Origin: Dallia pectoralis
Taxonomy: Eukaryota > Chordata > Actinopteri > Esociformes > Umbridae
DNA: 64,000 bases
Direction: 5' to 3'
NCBI GenBank assembly: GCA_029465975.1
Contig: CM055747.1
Coordinates: 7,095,436 to 7,159,435 of the forward strand
Notes under the pieces: model-generated
What the model saw: only the letters and a program-made list of their open reading frames with translations
Databases searched by the model: none
What the model was told of the DNA's origin: nothing
Program-made: the position numbers and the translations under genes
Shown here: in pieces, positions 21,801 through 32,300 of the stretch
How positions within the stretch are numbered: the stretch's first letter is position 1
Layout of the letters: every line of letters begins with the position of its first letter

Positions 21801-24156
21801 TGCATTCGCTTCACCGCACCGTTGTGACGAAAAGAGAGCTGAGCCGAAAGGCAAAGCTCTCGATCTACCGGTCAATCTTTGTTCCTACCCTCACCTATGG
21901 TCATGAAAGCTGGGTCATGACCGAAAGAACGAGATCGCGGGTACAAGCGGCCGAAATGGGTTTTCTCAGAAAGGTGGCTGGCCTCTCCCTTAGGGATAGG
22001 GTGAGAAGCTCAGTCATCCGAGAGGAACTCGGAGTAGAGCCGCTGCTCCTTTGCATAGAAAGGAGCCAGTTGAGGTGGTTCGGGCATCTTGTAAGAATGC
22101 CACCTGGGCGCCTCCCTAGAGAGGTGTTCCAGGCACGTCCAGCTGGGAGGAGACCTCGGGGAAGACCCAGGACTAGGTGGAGAGATTATATCTCCACACT
22201 GGCCTGGGAACGCCTCGGGATTCCCCAGTCAGAGCTGGCTAATGTTGCCCGGGAAAGGGAAGTTTGGGGTCCCCTGCTAGAGCTGCTACCCCCGCGACCC
22301 GACCCCGGATAAGCGGTTGAAGATGAGATGAGATGATGAGACTTTACAGACAATGCTGATGATTATTCATACATTACCTCTCTCTCTCTTTTCTCCACAC
22401 TCTCTTGATTCTTCTCTTTCCTGGCTTTCTCTTCAGCGGACCTTGTCAACTTACCAGAAGAACCAATAGAGGAGGAGGAGGAGGAAGAGGAGAATGACCA
22501 TGAAGAGGTGGAGGAGGACATGGACTCAGACGACCGGGTGGTCGAGTACAAGGAGAAAGGGGAGAAAGGGAAGGAGCGTGTTGGAGGGAGGACGGGGGGT
22601 CCAGGGTTAGCCCTGCGGAGTCGTCTGGGCCGGCCCTCCTCGTCTCCCTCGGTCTCGTCAGATTCGGATGAGATGGACTATGACCTGGAGCTGAAGATGA
22701 TCTCAACACCCTCTCCCAAGAAGAGCATGAAAATGACTATGTATGCAGATGAGGTGGAGACAAACCTCAAGACTATACGGTCAGTATGTGTGCGTCTGCG
22801 TTCTTCTGTGTGTCTGCGTGCGCGTGTGTCTGCGTGCGCGTGTGTCTGCGTGCGCGTTCTTCTGTGTGTCTGCGTGCGCATGCTCCTGTGTCTATATCTG
22901 CATAGTAAATAAATAGTTGTTTTTTCTGTCTACGTTCTTCAGACACTCTTCGGTTCGGAGTGACAGTGGCTCGGCCAGTAGTGGTGTCCGAAACAGAATT
23001 GGTGAAGGATCAATCAGCAGGACCAAAAGCTCTACTGTGGATAAAGTAATGGATGTGAGGCAGCTACTAGAGGAGAAGAGACAAAATCTCACCCAGAACA
23101 GACAGCGCCGCCCTGTGGCACCTAGTGGAAAAACAGGTCAGTAAAAATGTATTTTGGCAAGCAGCAGATGTATTCTAATGTTTTATTAAAAACTATGACC
23201 AAATAACAGTAATTATTTTGGGTACTAAAACTCATCCCTAAATTACACGTAACAAAGCACAACTCAAATGTAATATCTATTTTTTGTGTAGTACATAAGT
23301 CCAGCCTGAAGAAACCAATAGTTTTATTGTCACACAGAAACCAGCACATACTCCTGATATCATTGATATAGTATTTATTTTTCCTATTATACAAATATAA
23401 TTTAACGGCCTTAGCACCTGGTTCACAGATGGAAGGTTGCGTTAATGTAAAACAAATGCTGTCACTTATACCTGGTGCACAATAGACAATATAGGCAGTC
23501 TGGACCAACTTAAACAAATCTCCAAAATGTTTCTTCTACTTAAGAGTTTTTAACTTACTCGTGTGTGTGTGTGTGTATAGATGTGAGACAGCGGTTAGGG
23601 AAGAGGCCATGCTCTCCTGAAAGACGACGCTCCGCCTCCCCTGTCGCCTCTCGGGACTTACCGCCTCCTCGAGAGCCAACCACTGATGTGCATAGCCGGC
23701 TAGGGATGTCGAAACAAGACGCTCGTGGGCTGTACTCTGATTCTCCCAAAGACAGGAAATCAAGTAAAGTGAAATGCACAACATTCATCTACTGCTGTTT
23801 CTCACTAATACAGGAAGTTTGTTTTGAAAAACATTTCCAATCTTTTCCCTCCAGGTCGTCTGTGGAACAGGCTTGGCCCCTCCCATAAAGGGGATGTTCC
23901 AGAGCGAAAGCCTTCTGGTCGTGAAGCGGAGTCAGGATCAGCCCGCTCCAGGCTAGGTCGGCTAGGACACAAGGATGATGATGAGGAGGAGCTTGAGGTA
24001 GAGGACGACTCTGCCCTGCAGAAAGTGTGGGGGGCCCTGATCAAACAGAAGGAGCAGCAGATCCACAAGCTGAAAAAGAGTCGGCTTGACAACCTGCCCT
24101 CTCTACAGATTGAGATCAGCCGAGAAAGCAGCAATGGGTCGGATTCAGACTCCTGA
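10889..24156 (+). CDS. ncbp3: Nuclear cap-binding protein subunit 3
   Basis: Thirteen coding exons: 10889-11071, 11735-11800, 11948-12053, 12182-12307, 12730-12864, 15254-15432, 16084-16192, 16938-17037, 18248-18348, 22437-22779, 22943-23136, 23581-23763 and 23855-24156 (TGA). Together they give 708 codons in one frame (human about 620). The start is the ATG in GCACCATGGCGGC. Exons 3-5 encode the RRM-like domain, with AEANLAQRNVELDRD and STQDVFGYFKEYPPAHIEWID, and the diagnostic WLDD motif at residues 165-168. Further on come the conserved SRYYMKYGNPNYGGMRGILS, an acidic stretch, SDSDEMDYDLELKMISTPSP, and the C-terminal SRLDNLPSLQIEISRESS. NCBP3 forms an alternative nuclear cap-binding complex with NCBP1 and contributes to poly(A) RNA export. 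Oddities: a transposon end about 34 bp before the ATG, tandem arrays covering the donors of exons 6 and 9, and a Rex3 LINE in intron 9. Confidence 0.97.
12951..14000 (-). mobile_element. Degenerate Tc1-like DNA transposon
   Basis: Lies in ncbp3 intron 5. The left edge begins ACTGGTCAAAAGTTTAAGCA, a terminus typical of one fish Tc1 subfamily. On the minus strand around 13,800-13,980 a decayed transposase segment is readable (WEHLKIVISQRMYKSIKELP, then FELEVFRSPRKT). Frameshifts and stops break the rest, so the copy is dead. The right boundary is uncertain. Confidence 0.7.
14424..14676. repeat. Unnamed dispersed repeat, copy 1
   Basis: Starts near GCATTGAGCG and contains AGGTGAACATAGCTAGCT, TTAGTTGTTTAAAAGAGGGG and a GTATC-rich tail ending GAGCCATCCCT. 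A second copy in the same orientation lies at 50,978-51,203 in alg8. I cannot assign it to a known family. Confidence 0.65.
15421..15960 (+). repeat. 61-bp minisatellite containing the exon 6 splice donor of ncbp3, nine copies
   Basis: The unit runs from the last 12 coding bases of exon 6 (GAGAACACCCAG) through GTAAAGTTGTATTGTTTTAG to CCCTGTCTATGAA. The period is exactly 61 bp, giving donor GT positions at 15433, 15494, 15555, 15616, 15677, 15738, 15799, 15860 and 15921. The last copy has GTGAAG instead of GTAAAG. Early units alternate between two subtypes (CCCATTTG and CCTGTTTG), indicating a dimeric 122-bp amplification step. Confidence 0.95.
16041..16078. repeat. (TG)n microsatellite in the acceptor region of ncbp3 exon 7
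   Basis: A TG run ends a few bases before the exon 7 acceptor (TTTTAAG at 16077-16083), so it forms part of the 3' splice-site neighbourhood. Confidence 0.8.
16268..16375 (+). mobile_element. Tc1-like right-end fragment
   Basis: Contains TAAATGTCAGGAATTGTGAA and ends with GCATGTAAACTTCCAACTGT, the right terminus of the same salmonid-type Tc1 family as the copy at 3,612. A second fragment of the same arm in ncbp3 intron 7. Confidence 0.8.
16682..16785. repeat. Exact 52-bp tandem duplication
   Basis: Two identical adjacent copies beginning TATACTATGCTGTG and ending AAAAGACCTGT, in ncbp3 intron 7. Identity implies a recent event. Confidence 0.95.
17096..17891. repeat. 44-bp minisatellite with higher-order structure, 18 units
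   Basis: The unit is built on CTGTCCGAATAGTGTCCAGG, TGGCTAAACC and AATGAGAATGTA. Reading variant positions (ACCTG or AACTG; CCGAAT or CCCGAT; GGCTTAACC or GGCTAAACC; GGATGG), units 3-10 and 11-18 carry the same variants in the same order. That is a 352-bp block duplicated in tandem. The array begins about 60 bp after the donor of ncbp3 exon 8. Open frames on the minus strand through it are repeat translation. Confidence 0.95.
18318..18881 (+). repeat. 50-76 bp minisatellite containing the exon 9 splice donor of ncbp3, nine donors
   Basis: Each unit holds CACCTCCCTACACACACAGA, CACTCTG (the end of exon 9), GTAAGT and a TTGCCTCTCTTACACAC or TTCTCTCTCTTACACAC segment, separated by variable CA runs. 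Donor GT positions are 18349 (authentic), 18411, 18461, 18537, 18599, 18667, 18725, 18775 and 18837. The copy at 18411 has A instead of G at the last exon position. Variable CA length makes the period irregular. Confidence 0.95.
18987..18998 (+). repeat. Rex3 target-site duplication, left copy
   Basis: ACTTTACAGACA, repeated exactly at 22341-22352 on the other side of the Rex3 insertion. Confidence 0.9.
18999..22340 (+). mobile_element. Rex3 (RTE-type) non-LTR retrotransposon, near full length, frameshifted
   Basis: Runs from GCCTCCCCGGGAATCATCAC to a tail of GATG/AGATG repeats, the 3' end typical of Rex3. Coding remnants in order: an apurinic-type endonuclease (LALGTWNVTSLGG about 19,430; LLGDFNAHVGNDGDTW about 19,840; MIDFVIV about 20,055), then reverse transcriptase (CGFRPGRGTTDQLF about 21,150; FVDLEKAYDRVPRD about 21,250; LRQGCALSPILF about 21,425; LLFADDVVL about 21,537), then a C-terminal domain ending LLPPRPDPG (22,312). 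The frame shifts several times and a gap near 21,765 removes roughly 20 bp relative to the second copy at 62,627, so it is not active. It sits sense-strand in ncbp3 intron 9. Confidence 0.93.
22341..22352 (+). repeat. Rex3 target-site duplication, right copy
   Basis: ACTTTACAGACA, identical to 18987-18998. Confidence 0.9.
22790..22885. repeat. GTGTCTGCGTGCGC minisatellite just after the ncbp3 exon 10 donor
   Basis: Repeated TGTGTCTGCGTGCGCG units with TTCTTC interruptions, starting about 10 bases after the donor GTCAGT at 22780. CpG-rich. Confidence 0.85.
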
Positions 24157-25280
24157 GGGACAACCAGAGAGGCAGGGAGGGATGGAGAGAGAGAATGACA
24201 ATGGGTGGCAGAAAACTGTTGAGTAGAGTTACTTTTTGATAGAAAGTGAGTATGAAAGGTGTGAGGTTAAGTATTAATACAATGGCTGGAGGACGGTTTT
24301 GTCTCGTTATTTGTGAATTAGCAGAAAGGGGACCATCTCCACCTACTTGAGTTACCTCTCTCAATCCTTTTCTGTAGAACTTTTCAAATCTTTATTTGAC
24401 ACTGTAGTTGTGGCCTCGTCCATGGTAGGAGCACGGAGAGAGATGACAATGAACGTGGACCAAATTGTAAGACTGCGTTGAGGAAAAGTTCTGTTTGTCT
24501 ACACAGGAGGTTATTTTGTTTTTGTATTTAGTGACGTTGGCCTATGTGACTGGTTAAACATGTACCTGTGATAACATTTCACCCTCTGATAGTCCACCTA
24601 CACATCTCAAGTAATGTCAAATTATTATAGAGCAATCAATGTTAATGACTTCCTGTGAAGTCACCTAGAGAACTGTGACGGAGTAAGATGCAGATAATGT
24701 ATTACATTTGGTATCGGTCAGTGACTTCAAACAACAAAAATGGGATCTGTGGCATTTACATTTTTCACAACAGATGGGCCCATAGAGAGAGCTATAGCAA
24801 GGGTGTTATATCATTCCACGAAACAAAACATCTGAGCTCTAGAATGTTTTATCAACTAAAGACAACAAATTGAAACAGGACTTCTGTTATCCAAATTTAT
24901 GTCTAAATACATTGTCCCTTCATGTTAAAAACTGTTTGAAATGTTTGGCACCTACCTGTTGGCCAAATGAATACAACTCAGACTAATAAATTCTCATCTG
25001 AAAGGTTTTGTATTCTGGTATTCTTATGTAAAAAAGAGGCTTATATTGATACGACTGTTAGTCAAAGTGATAGTGGCTAGACTAATGAAACCCTATTCCC
25101 TACACAGTGAAATGCTTTGGCACGGGACCACAGCACACGAGACTGTGTATATAAGTACTACCGGTAGTCTATAAATTGTGCAATGTGGGGAATAGTGAAC
25201 AGTTTGGAATGCTATATTTCCACAGAGCTGATTAATTCATTTTGATAGATGTCAGCAGAAATAAATACTTAAAAAATGGG
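24157..25280 (+). other. ncbp3: ncbp3 3' untranslated region (approximate)
   Basis: Non-coding sequence after the TGA. AATAAA at 25260-25265, followed by GGTGGCTTGTCTTGTT, is the best end signal. A segment near 25,090 (CCCTATTCCCTACACAGTG) resembles a repeat frequent in salmonid UTRs. Confidence 0.5.
25260..25265 (+). terminator. ncbp3: Candidate ncbp3 poly(A) signal AATAAA
   Basis: Canonical hexamer followed about 15 bases later by a GT-rich element, about 1.1 kb past the stop. Confidence 0.5.
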
Positions 25281-26346
25281 TGGCTTGTCTTGTTACATTT
25301 TTACCAGGAATGTTGACAGGGAACATGCATGACTTAGGAAAAAGTTACTCTGGGGGTGGGCTTGGGCCAGTTTAAATTATAAATTAAATCCACCAGTTGT
25401 CAACTAGACCTGATTCTGACTAATGACATGAATATGGATGGGTCTATTAATGTTATGAATTCTTCAGCCGTTTTATGCTGTATTGGACAGGAGAGTAGGC
25501 TGGAGTCCGAGACAACCTTAATCACGACGTCAAAAGCATATTTATAGTATCCTCAGTACATATATTTTTAATGTTGTGTTACCTGAGATAAGAACGTCCT
25601 CCTGCCTGATCACTTGACCGCATGAAAGACCCCAACACATGTAGTAATACTTCACCACCAGAATAAAATGATCAATGTCAAAAATGGAAATTGTTGGTAT
25701 CAATAATGAAATCCTTAATATTGTTAATTTTATGATTGATACAAAAACATTCTGCTTAATTATATTTCCATATTAACAATTCGATGTTTAATATAAAAAC
25801 ATAATACGTGTTTAAACGGCTAGGCTAATAGCATTGCTCATCGTTGGTACATCTAGTCAGGCTGAGGCTAGCTCTTACATTTACATGGGTCCTGTGAGCC
25901 AGGCGCTAACGCCATGCAACTGAGACCATGCTACAATAGCGATGCATAATGTTGAGTGAGTGCGTGTCTTTTTTAACGTTTCTTCCGACATTATGCAATA
26001 CATTTGACGTTGGTTGGCTAGCGGTAGTTGTCGTTAACATTTCCACCAATTATGGTAAAGGAAACAGAAGTTCGAAACAGACGCTGGCCAATAGCAGGAC
26101 ACCAACATGGGGCAATATAAAACCAATTTTCTATGACGCGGGTAGTTGAACGAGTTGGAGCCGCCATCTTCTCACGCAGGGAAGTTCGGTGGAAGCGTTG
26201 ATTCGAGATTAAAGGGAATACAGAAGAATCCGTAACCAGCTGGAAAAGAAAAATACGCCCTAATGTATTACTGGACTGCCTCGTAATGAAATTGTTATGT
26301 TTCTGATAAGATTGGTTTAGTATTCGACCGATCAGTCATCGCAAAG
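25280..26346 (+). promoter_or_regulatory. pcf11: ncbp3-pcf11 intergenic region with the pcf11 promoter
   Basis: No gene here. The last 300 bases before the pcf11 ATG contain a CCAAT motif (GGCCAATAGC, about 26,086) and the segment GAGCCGCCATCTTCTC, which has the YY1-like GCCATCTT found at many housekeeping promoters. The transcription start is probably near 26,150; this is inferred from motifs. Confidence 0.45.
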
Positions 26347-29300
26347 ATGGACGACGCGGCGAGGGAAGATGCCTGTCGAGAGTATCAGTCCTCCCTCGAA
26401 GATTTGACATTCAACAGTAAACCCCACATCAACATGCTGACCATTCTGGCAGAGGAGAATCTGCACTTCGCCAAGGATATCGTCGCAATAATTGAAGCAC
26501 AAATCACCAAGGTTTTTATGAATAAAGAATTTTCAATTTCAGCTATTTAAACCGTAATGAAGGGCCTTTAAGCGAGCTAACGCGACAGTGAATCAGTTAC
26601 CCAATATGGCCGCAACATGTCATTGTGTAGAAAACCGCAGTTGTTGTAACGTTAATGACGTACACGTATATAGTTAATGTTTCCTGTAAACAGCATTAGT
26701 TGCGTGTACTAAATATATTTATTATGATAAGTAACGTAACATTTGTTGTTGGATATATTATATGGCAATGTCACAATAGTACGTTTATCTTACTAGTTAA
26801 CGCCTAAAGCTGGTTTTAAATATGAGTAAGTAGTTATTATACAGTAGTTGCCATGTAGGGACAGTATAGTACTGTAGATTAGGTTGGCTAACTGTGGGAT
26901 ACTATAGTAGTACTCTATCCGCAGTTAACCAACACAATATGTGCGAAAAGGGGATTCGGTTTATCCATTTCGGGAAGCCGTTGCCATTTTGGATTGCGGA
27001 TTGGGTCAGTCAATCCGAATACATTTCACTATCAGAAACTTAACTATCTGGGTACTGTAGTTATTGGTTGGTGATTATTAAGTTGGCCAACTGTCTAACT
27101 GACGTTATTTACTGTACTCTAATTCTAACGTTATTTACTGTACTCTAATTCTAACGTTATTTACTGTACTCTAATTCTAACGTTATTTACTGTACTCTAA
27201 TTCTAACGTTATTTACTGTACTCTAATTCTAACGTTATTTACTGTACTCTAATTCTAATTCTAACGTTATTTACTGTACTCTAATTTTAACGTTATTTAC
27301 TGTACTCTAATTCTAAGACAGACAACGCTTAGCTAGTAACGTTACATGTAGTTTCAACAAATACCGACTTGAACAATACATAGTAGATACGGTTCGGCGG
27401 GGCAGGCTACTTGTTTTTTGTTCAGCCGTTATTAAATGCTATTGCCAGCTTTTAAACGGTATGTTAAGCTCTCATACAGTACCTAGCTAGTGTCTAAGTT
27501 GGCGGTACAAACGAAATAGATGTTTGCTTTAGTCGTTCACATTACATATTTTTTACAACTTTAGCTGACGGAAATACGTGTTCGTTGCAAAAGAAACGTT
27601 ATATAACCATAGTCAGCCATTTAATCACGCAGATATCCAAAGTTAGTAGTTTATCAACTTCGAAGTACACCAAATATAGACGGTTAGTGTTGGAATTAAG
27701 AAAAGTGTCAATAGTATTCTTGTGGTGAAAGTTCACTTAAATTTGACTGATCAGCTATCAGCAGATTTTTATACTATTTGAATTTTGAAATGTCAATGAA
27801 TGGTATAATGTGATAATAAAAAATATGAAATTTGCTTTTTGTCTTTTTTATTTCCCAGTGTAATTTATTGGTACAGACTGGTTATTGCCTGATTAATGTT
27901 GAACTTTGTGTTTGATCACTTTGATCATTGCCACTCATCATGATCAAGGCGTTGTCTATTTACATGGGGTTACACATTGCCTTAAATGCAGACAAGTTTC
28001 TCAATGGGAGTTATTAGATGTTTTTATTTAAATCTAACTTGTGGTAATCAACTGATTATCATGTGGTCTCCTATCAACCTTTTAACAAGTTAATTTCTTT
28101 ATTTGCTTTTCGTTTCACATTGTTCAGGACATTGCTTGGTATTAACTCCAAATCATACAATAAATCGACCACAAAATCCTGCTCAATTCTTGGCTACTTT
28201 CTCTTAGGTACATCCCAATTTTTTTGAAGGGAGATAATAATTCTTTATCAAAATGGACCGTTGAAGAGACCCACATGGTGGGATGATGACTTTCTTTAAT
28301 AAAATGGTAAAGTACAAAGTGTGTTTTCTAGGACAGAGACACGCTTTGGAGGTAATAAAAAACAGACTTTGATTTTCTGCTGGATTTTGTCTATGTTGGT
28401 TTCCCGGCTCCCAATACAAGACACTGCAAGATTTTTCTCTTTAAATAACCCTTCCATAATGAAGAGTTGAACTTTTTGCGCAATGAATGGATCTTTTTCA
28501 ATGGACTTCAAAATGCATTTCACAACGTCTACCTGATGTGGAGATTTTAGGTGTTTTGTAATTACACCACTGAATACGTCATTCGATAAAGGCACCATTT
28601 TTCCTTTTTCAACATTGAATGTTCTGATCTCTCCTTGTTCAGACCATGGATCGATTTTTGTGATTTTTGTACGAGGATTTCCCCAGCCCCTGGCCACACT
28701 TGGTTACACGATCCTTTTGCTTAACTAATATAATGAAATGTTTTAACCACTGTTGTTTTCTAAATTTGTTGAGTTTTCTATTATCCTAGGCTCCTGCTGC
28801 TGAGAAGCTTCCAGTTTTGTACTTAGTGGATTCCATAGTGAAGAATGTTGGAGGCGAATACCTTGCAGTGTTTGCTAAAAACCTAGTCACTTCATTTATA
28901 TGTGTGTTTGAAAAGGTATATATTACTTTCTATTTTTTAGCATTCTAGAAGAATGAATACGCACCCATTTTAAATTAGCTGTGCTGCTTGCTTTTAGTGT
29001 GTAGTTCCTTCTGTCTTGTTCCTTGTAAATTGCAATAATGCGTTATAACTAATAAAATGTTTTCCCCTTTTGGGGTTAGGGTTAGTGTTTGATTGTAAAA
29101 ATCCAAGCGGATAAGTGTCAATCCAGTAATATGGTATGCTGCACAAAAAGTGTAATATATAAAAAAGTCATGGCCATCTATCTAATGTACTTAGTAGGCC
29201 AATTATGAAGTGTAATTATACACTTTCCAACTGCCTTTCTGATCATGCCTGAATTTCATGTACTACTATAGCATAGGCTATTAAGTTCAGAATGTTAAAG

Positions 29301-32300
29301 TGCTGTGTACTCTGAAAGACCTAAGTTGAGCTGTTGTCCAAGCTATGTACTCTGTTGTAGGTGGATGAGAACACTAGGAAAAGTCTGTTCAAATTACGCT
29401 CAACCTGGGATGAGATCTTTCCTCTGAAGAAACTTTACGCACTGGACGTGCGGGTCAACTCTCATGACCCGGCCTGGCCAATCAAACCACTACCACCTAC
29501 TGTGAACGCCAGCATTCATGTCAATCCTAGGTTTTTAAAACATGTAAGTATAATGTGTGTCTTCTTGGAGTGTAGCAGAGCAAGAACTGCTAAGGTGGAA
29601 ACCTTTTTTGCTGTAAACGTTTTGCTGTGTATTGCTTTTGCAACCAGTCATGACATGTGTAAATTACCAGAACGTTGCCCCTTAGCAACACCCCAGAAGT
29701 CAGCTAGCCTATAAACAATGTAAGTCAGCTGATGTTGATTAACTACCAAACATCAATTTTCTTGTTCGGTAACAAAGTAGTTCTTCACTGTGTTCTCTGG
29801 TAAATGATGAGACTTTTACCCAATCCTCGTAACCATCCACTGGACATTTATACACATACACTCCTTGTTGCATTGATTTCTCACTATCCCTGATTGTTTT
29901 GTCTCCAGCCTGAGGTCACTTCTCCTAGAGCACTGTCTCCTGCACCAGTGGTCTCAGCCCCTGCCCCCAAGCCTGTGGTGGTTCCCAGCATTAGTGAAAA
30001 GAGTGTAACGCAGGAGCAGGTGATCAGACAGCAGCTGCTGGCCAAGCAGAAACAGCTACTGGAGCTACAGCAAAAGAAGATTGAGCTGGAGTTGGAGCAG
30101 ACTAAAGCCCAGTTGGTGAGTCACTTTTGTACTTTTTGCTAATTTCAGTAAATAATGGAGTTCCATCTCATTTTATTTAATTGTAGAAAGTAGAATCTGT
30201 AGAACAATTTTGTCTTCGGCTGGATGTTATTTCCTTTTCTAAACACTAAGATTTTTTTCTCAGTCCTGCCCCTCTTTTACATTCCAGGCTTCAAACGTAG
30301 TTCTGTCAACACCAGTGCCAAAAGCCACACCTTCTGCACCTGTCATCAAACCCTGGATACCCCCAGCCTCTGATCCGAAACCCACTACCAGGGATCCACG
30401 CCTGAACCGTGGTGGCCCCGGGGCCCCTCAGGCCAAAGAATCAACCAGCAGTAAGAAAGACTGCCACAATATGGGTGCACCGGTACACGTTCCTGAGAAA
30501 CAGCTGCCAGAAAGACCCAGCAAGCCAGAGAAAACACGCCTCCCGAAGAAGGAGCATCTAGATGCGAAAGCCAAGTCTAAGTCTCTTTCTCCCATGCCAA
30601 AAGGAGTGCTGGCGAAGAGCAAGCACCACGAAGCTGAGAATGTGAAAACGTCAGCGGACGCCACAGGCAAGAAAGACCCCAGGTTGAGGAAACATCTCCA
30701 CGACAAGGCAGATCCAAAAGAAGAGGAGGGGAAGGAAAAGAAGAAATGCACTGATAAGGAGAAAGAGAGAGACGATGCAGCGATGAAAGCATCCAACAGG
30801 GGGAAACTGGTCAATGGTTTGGCAAGCAAGCCAGAGCTTGTAGAGAAACCTGAAAACCAAATCAGAGGGAATGCCAGGACGAACGCAAGGAAACGCTCCC
30901 GTTCTCGCTCCCGTTCCCCCTTGCAGCACCTGCACTCGCCTAAGAGAAAGACTGAGAGGAGATCGCCTAAACGAAGAGCTAAAAGCATCTCCCCTTCTGC
31001 TCCTTCACACAAACCTGGTAAAGGAGTGCGGCAGTCTGGAGGCAAACACTCTAATCACTCTGATGACTTTGCCCAGCACGAGACCACCAGAGAGGAAAGA
31101 GTGACCCCCAAAAAGAGCTTATCTGAGCCCAGGAGAGCCAAGAGGCCAGCAGAGGATAGGCCGGTGGAGGCCAGGGAGACCCATTCTTCCCCCCGCAATC
31201 TATCAGAGGGCAAAGAGACCAAAGAGAACAAGCGCTGGAGGAGTGGATGGGAAGAGAACAAACAGTGAGTTGACTGACACACCTTTTCTGTTTAGTAGTG
31301 TTTCCCAAATTCCCTGTATAGTATACAAATTACCCAGTTTAGAAATGCTATACTAGTTTTTGAATGTAGCTTAGAATGGGAGTGAAAGTGTGGTTAATGA
31401 TAAATCGATGTTTTTGTGTCCGTCCTGATGTATTTTCAACTGTTCAAATAAAATATCATGAATGTATCCATCAGTCTAAAGTCATCTGAGGAGGCTTATG
31501 GGAAAGGGGCTGGTCCTCCGCCGAGACGGCCGTCCTACTCCAGCAGTCAGAGACCGTCGACGCCCCGTACCCCAAAACCGCACCGCCTCAGCGTTGATGC
31601 TAATTTGCAAATCCCAGAGGCACTCCACACGGCCAGCAAGAGGGACCTGCTGAAAAAGGTACGCCATAATGCCGACGCTACCGTACGTTTTGGTAGGAGT
31701 AATACTATGTGAACACATCGTGTGTGGCAGTTGTCAAAACACAGCAGTGAGTCCAAGTGCAAAATCTGTCACAATGTTGGCTCTGTCCCAGATCGGAGCT
31801 ATACTGAATGCCACTAGTTATAAGCTATGCAAAGAGATGCCTGAATATACTGAACGGGTGTGCATTTAATGTCAGTGTATTTTGCCATTTCCTCCAATAG
31901 GCCAGTAAGCGGCTCGAGAACGGGGAGATCAGCAACGATGATTTCTTAAATGTAGCCCACCAGATCAAGCAGCTCTTCCAGTACCAGGAAGAGAAGCTAC
32001 GAGGAGACTCCCGGGAAGGCTCCAGTGAGGATGGTCACAGCCACCTGCACCACCTGCCTCCAACCAGGAAGAAGCCATTACTGGCCACGCCCCCTGGGGG
32101 TGTGGCGCCAACTGGGGCAAACATGTCGGATGCGGAGCTCACTTACTATGAGCACAAGGCGAAGCTGAGGAGGACCCAGGTGATGCTGAGGCAGCAGGGC
32201 CAAGAAGGAGAGGCTTGGGACGGGGAGGAGAGTCAGGATGAGGGAGAAACCGGGCTGGAGGTAAATGCAGAAGGTCCTGGAGGGAACAGTGCTGTGGGAA

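Noticed and set aside
22446..22709. Minus-strand Pro/Ser-rich frame
   Set aside because: Antisense of the Glu-rich ncbp3 exon 10.
30428..31045. Minus-strand 205-codon frame
   Set aside because: Antisense shadow of the Lys/Arg-rich pcf11 exon 5. No splice signals or homology.
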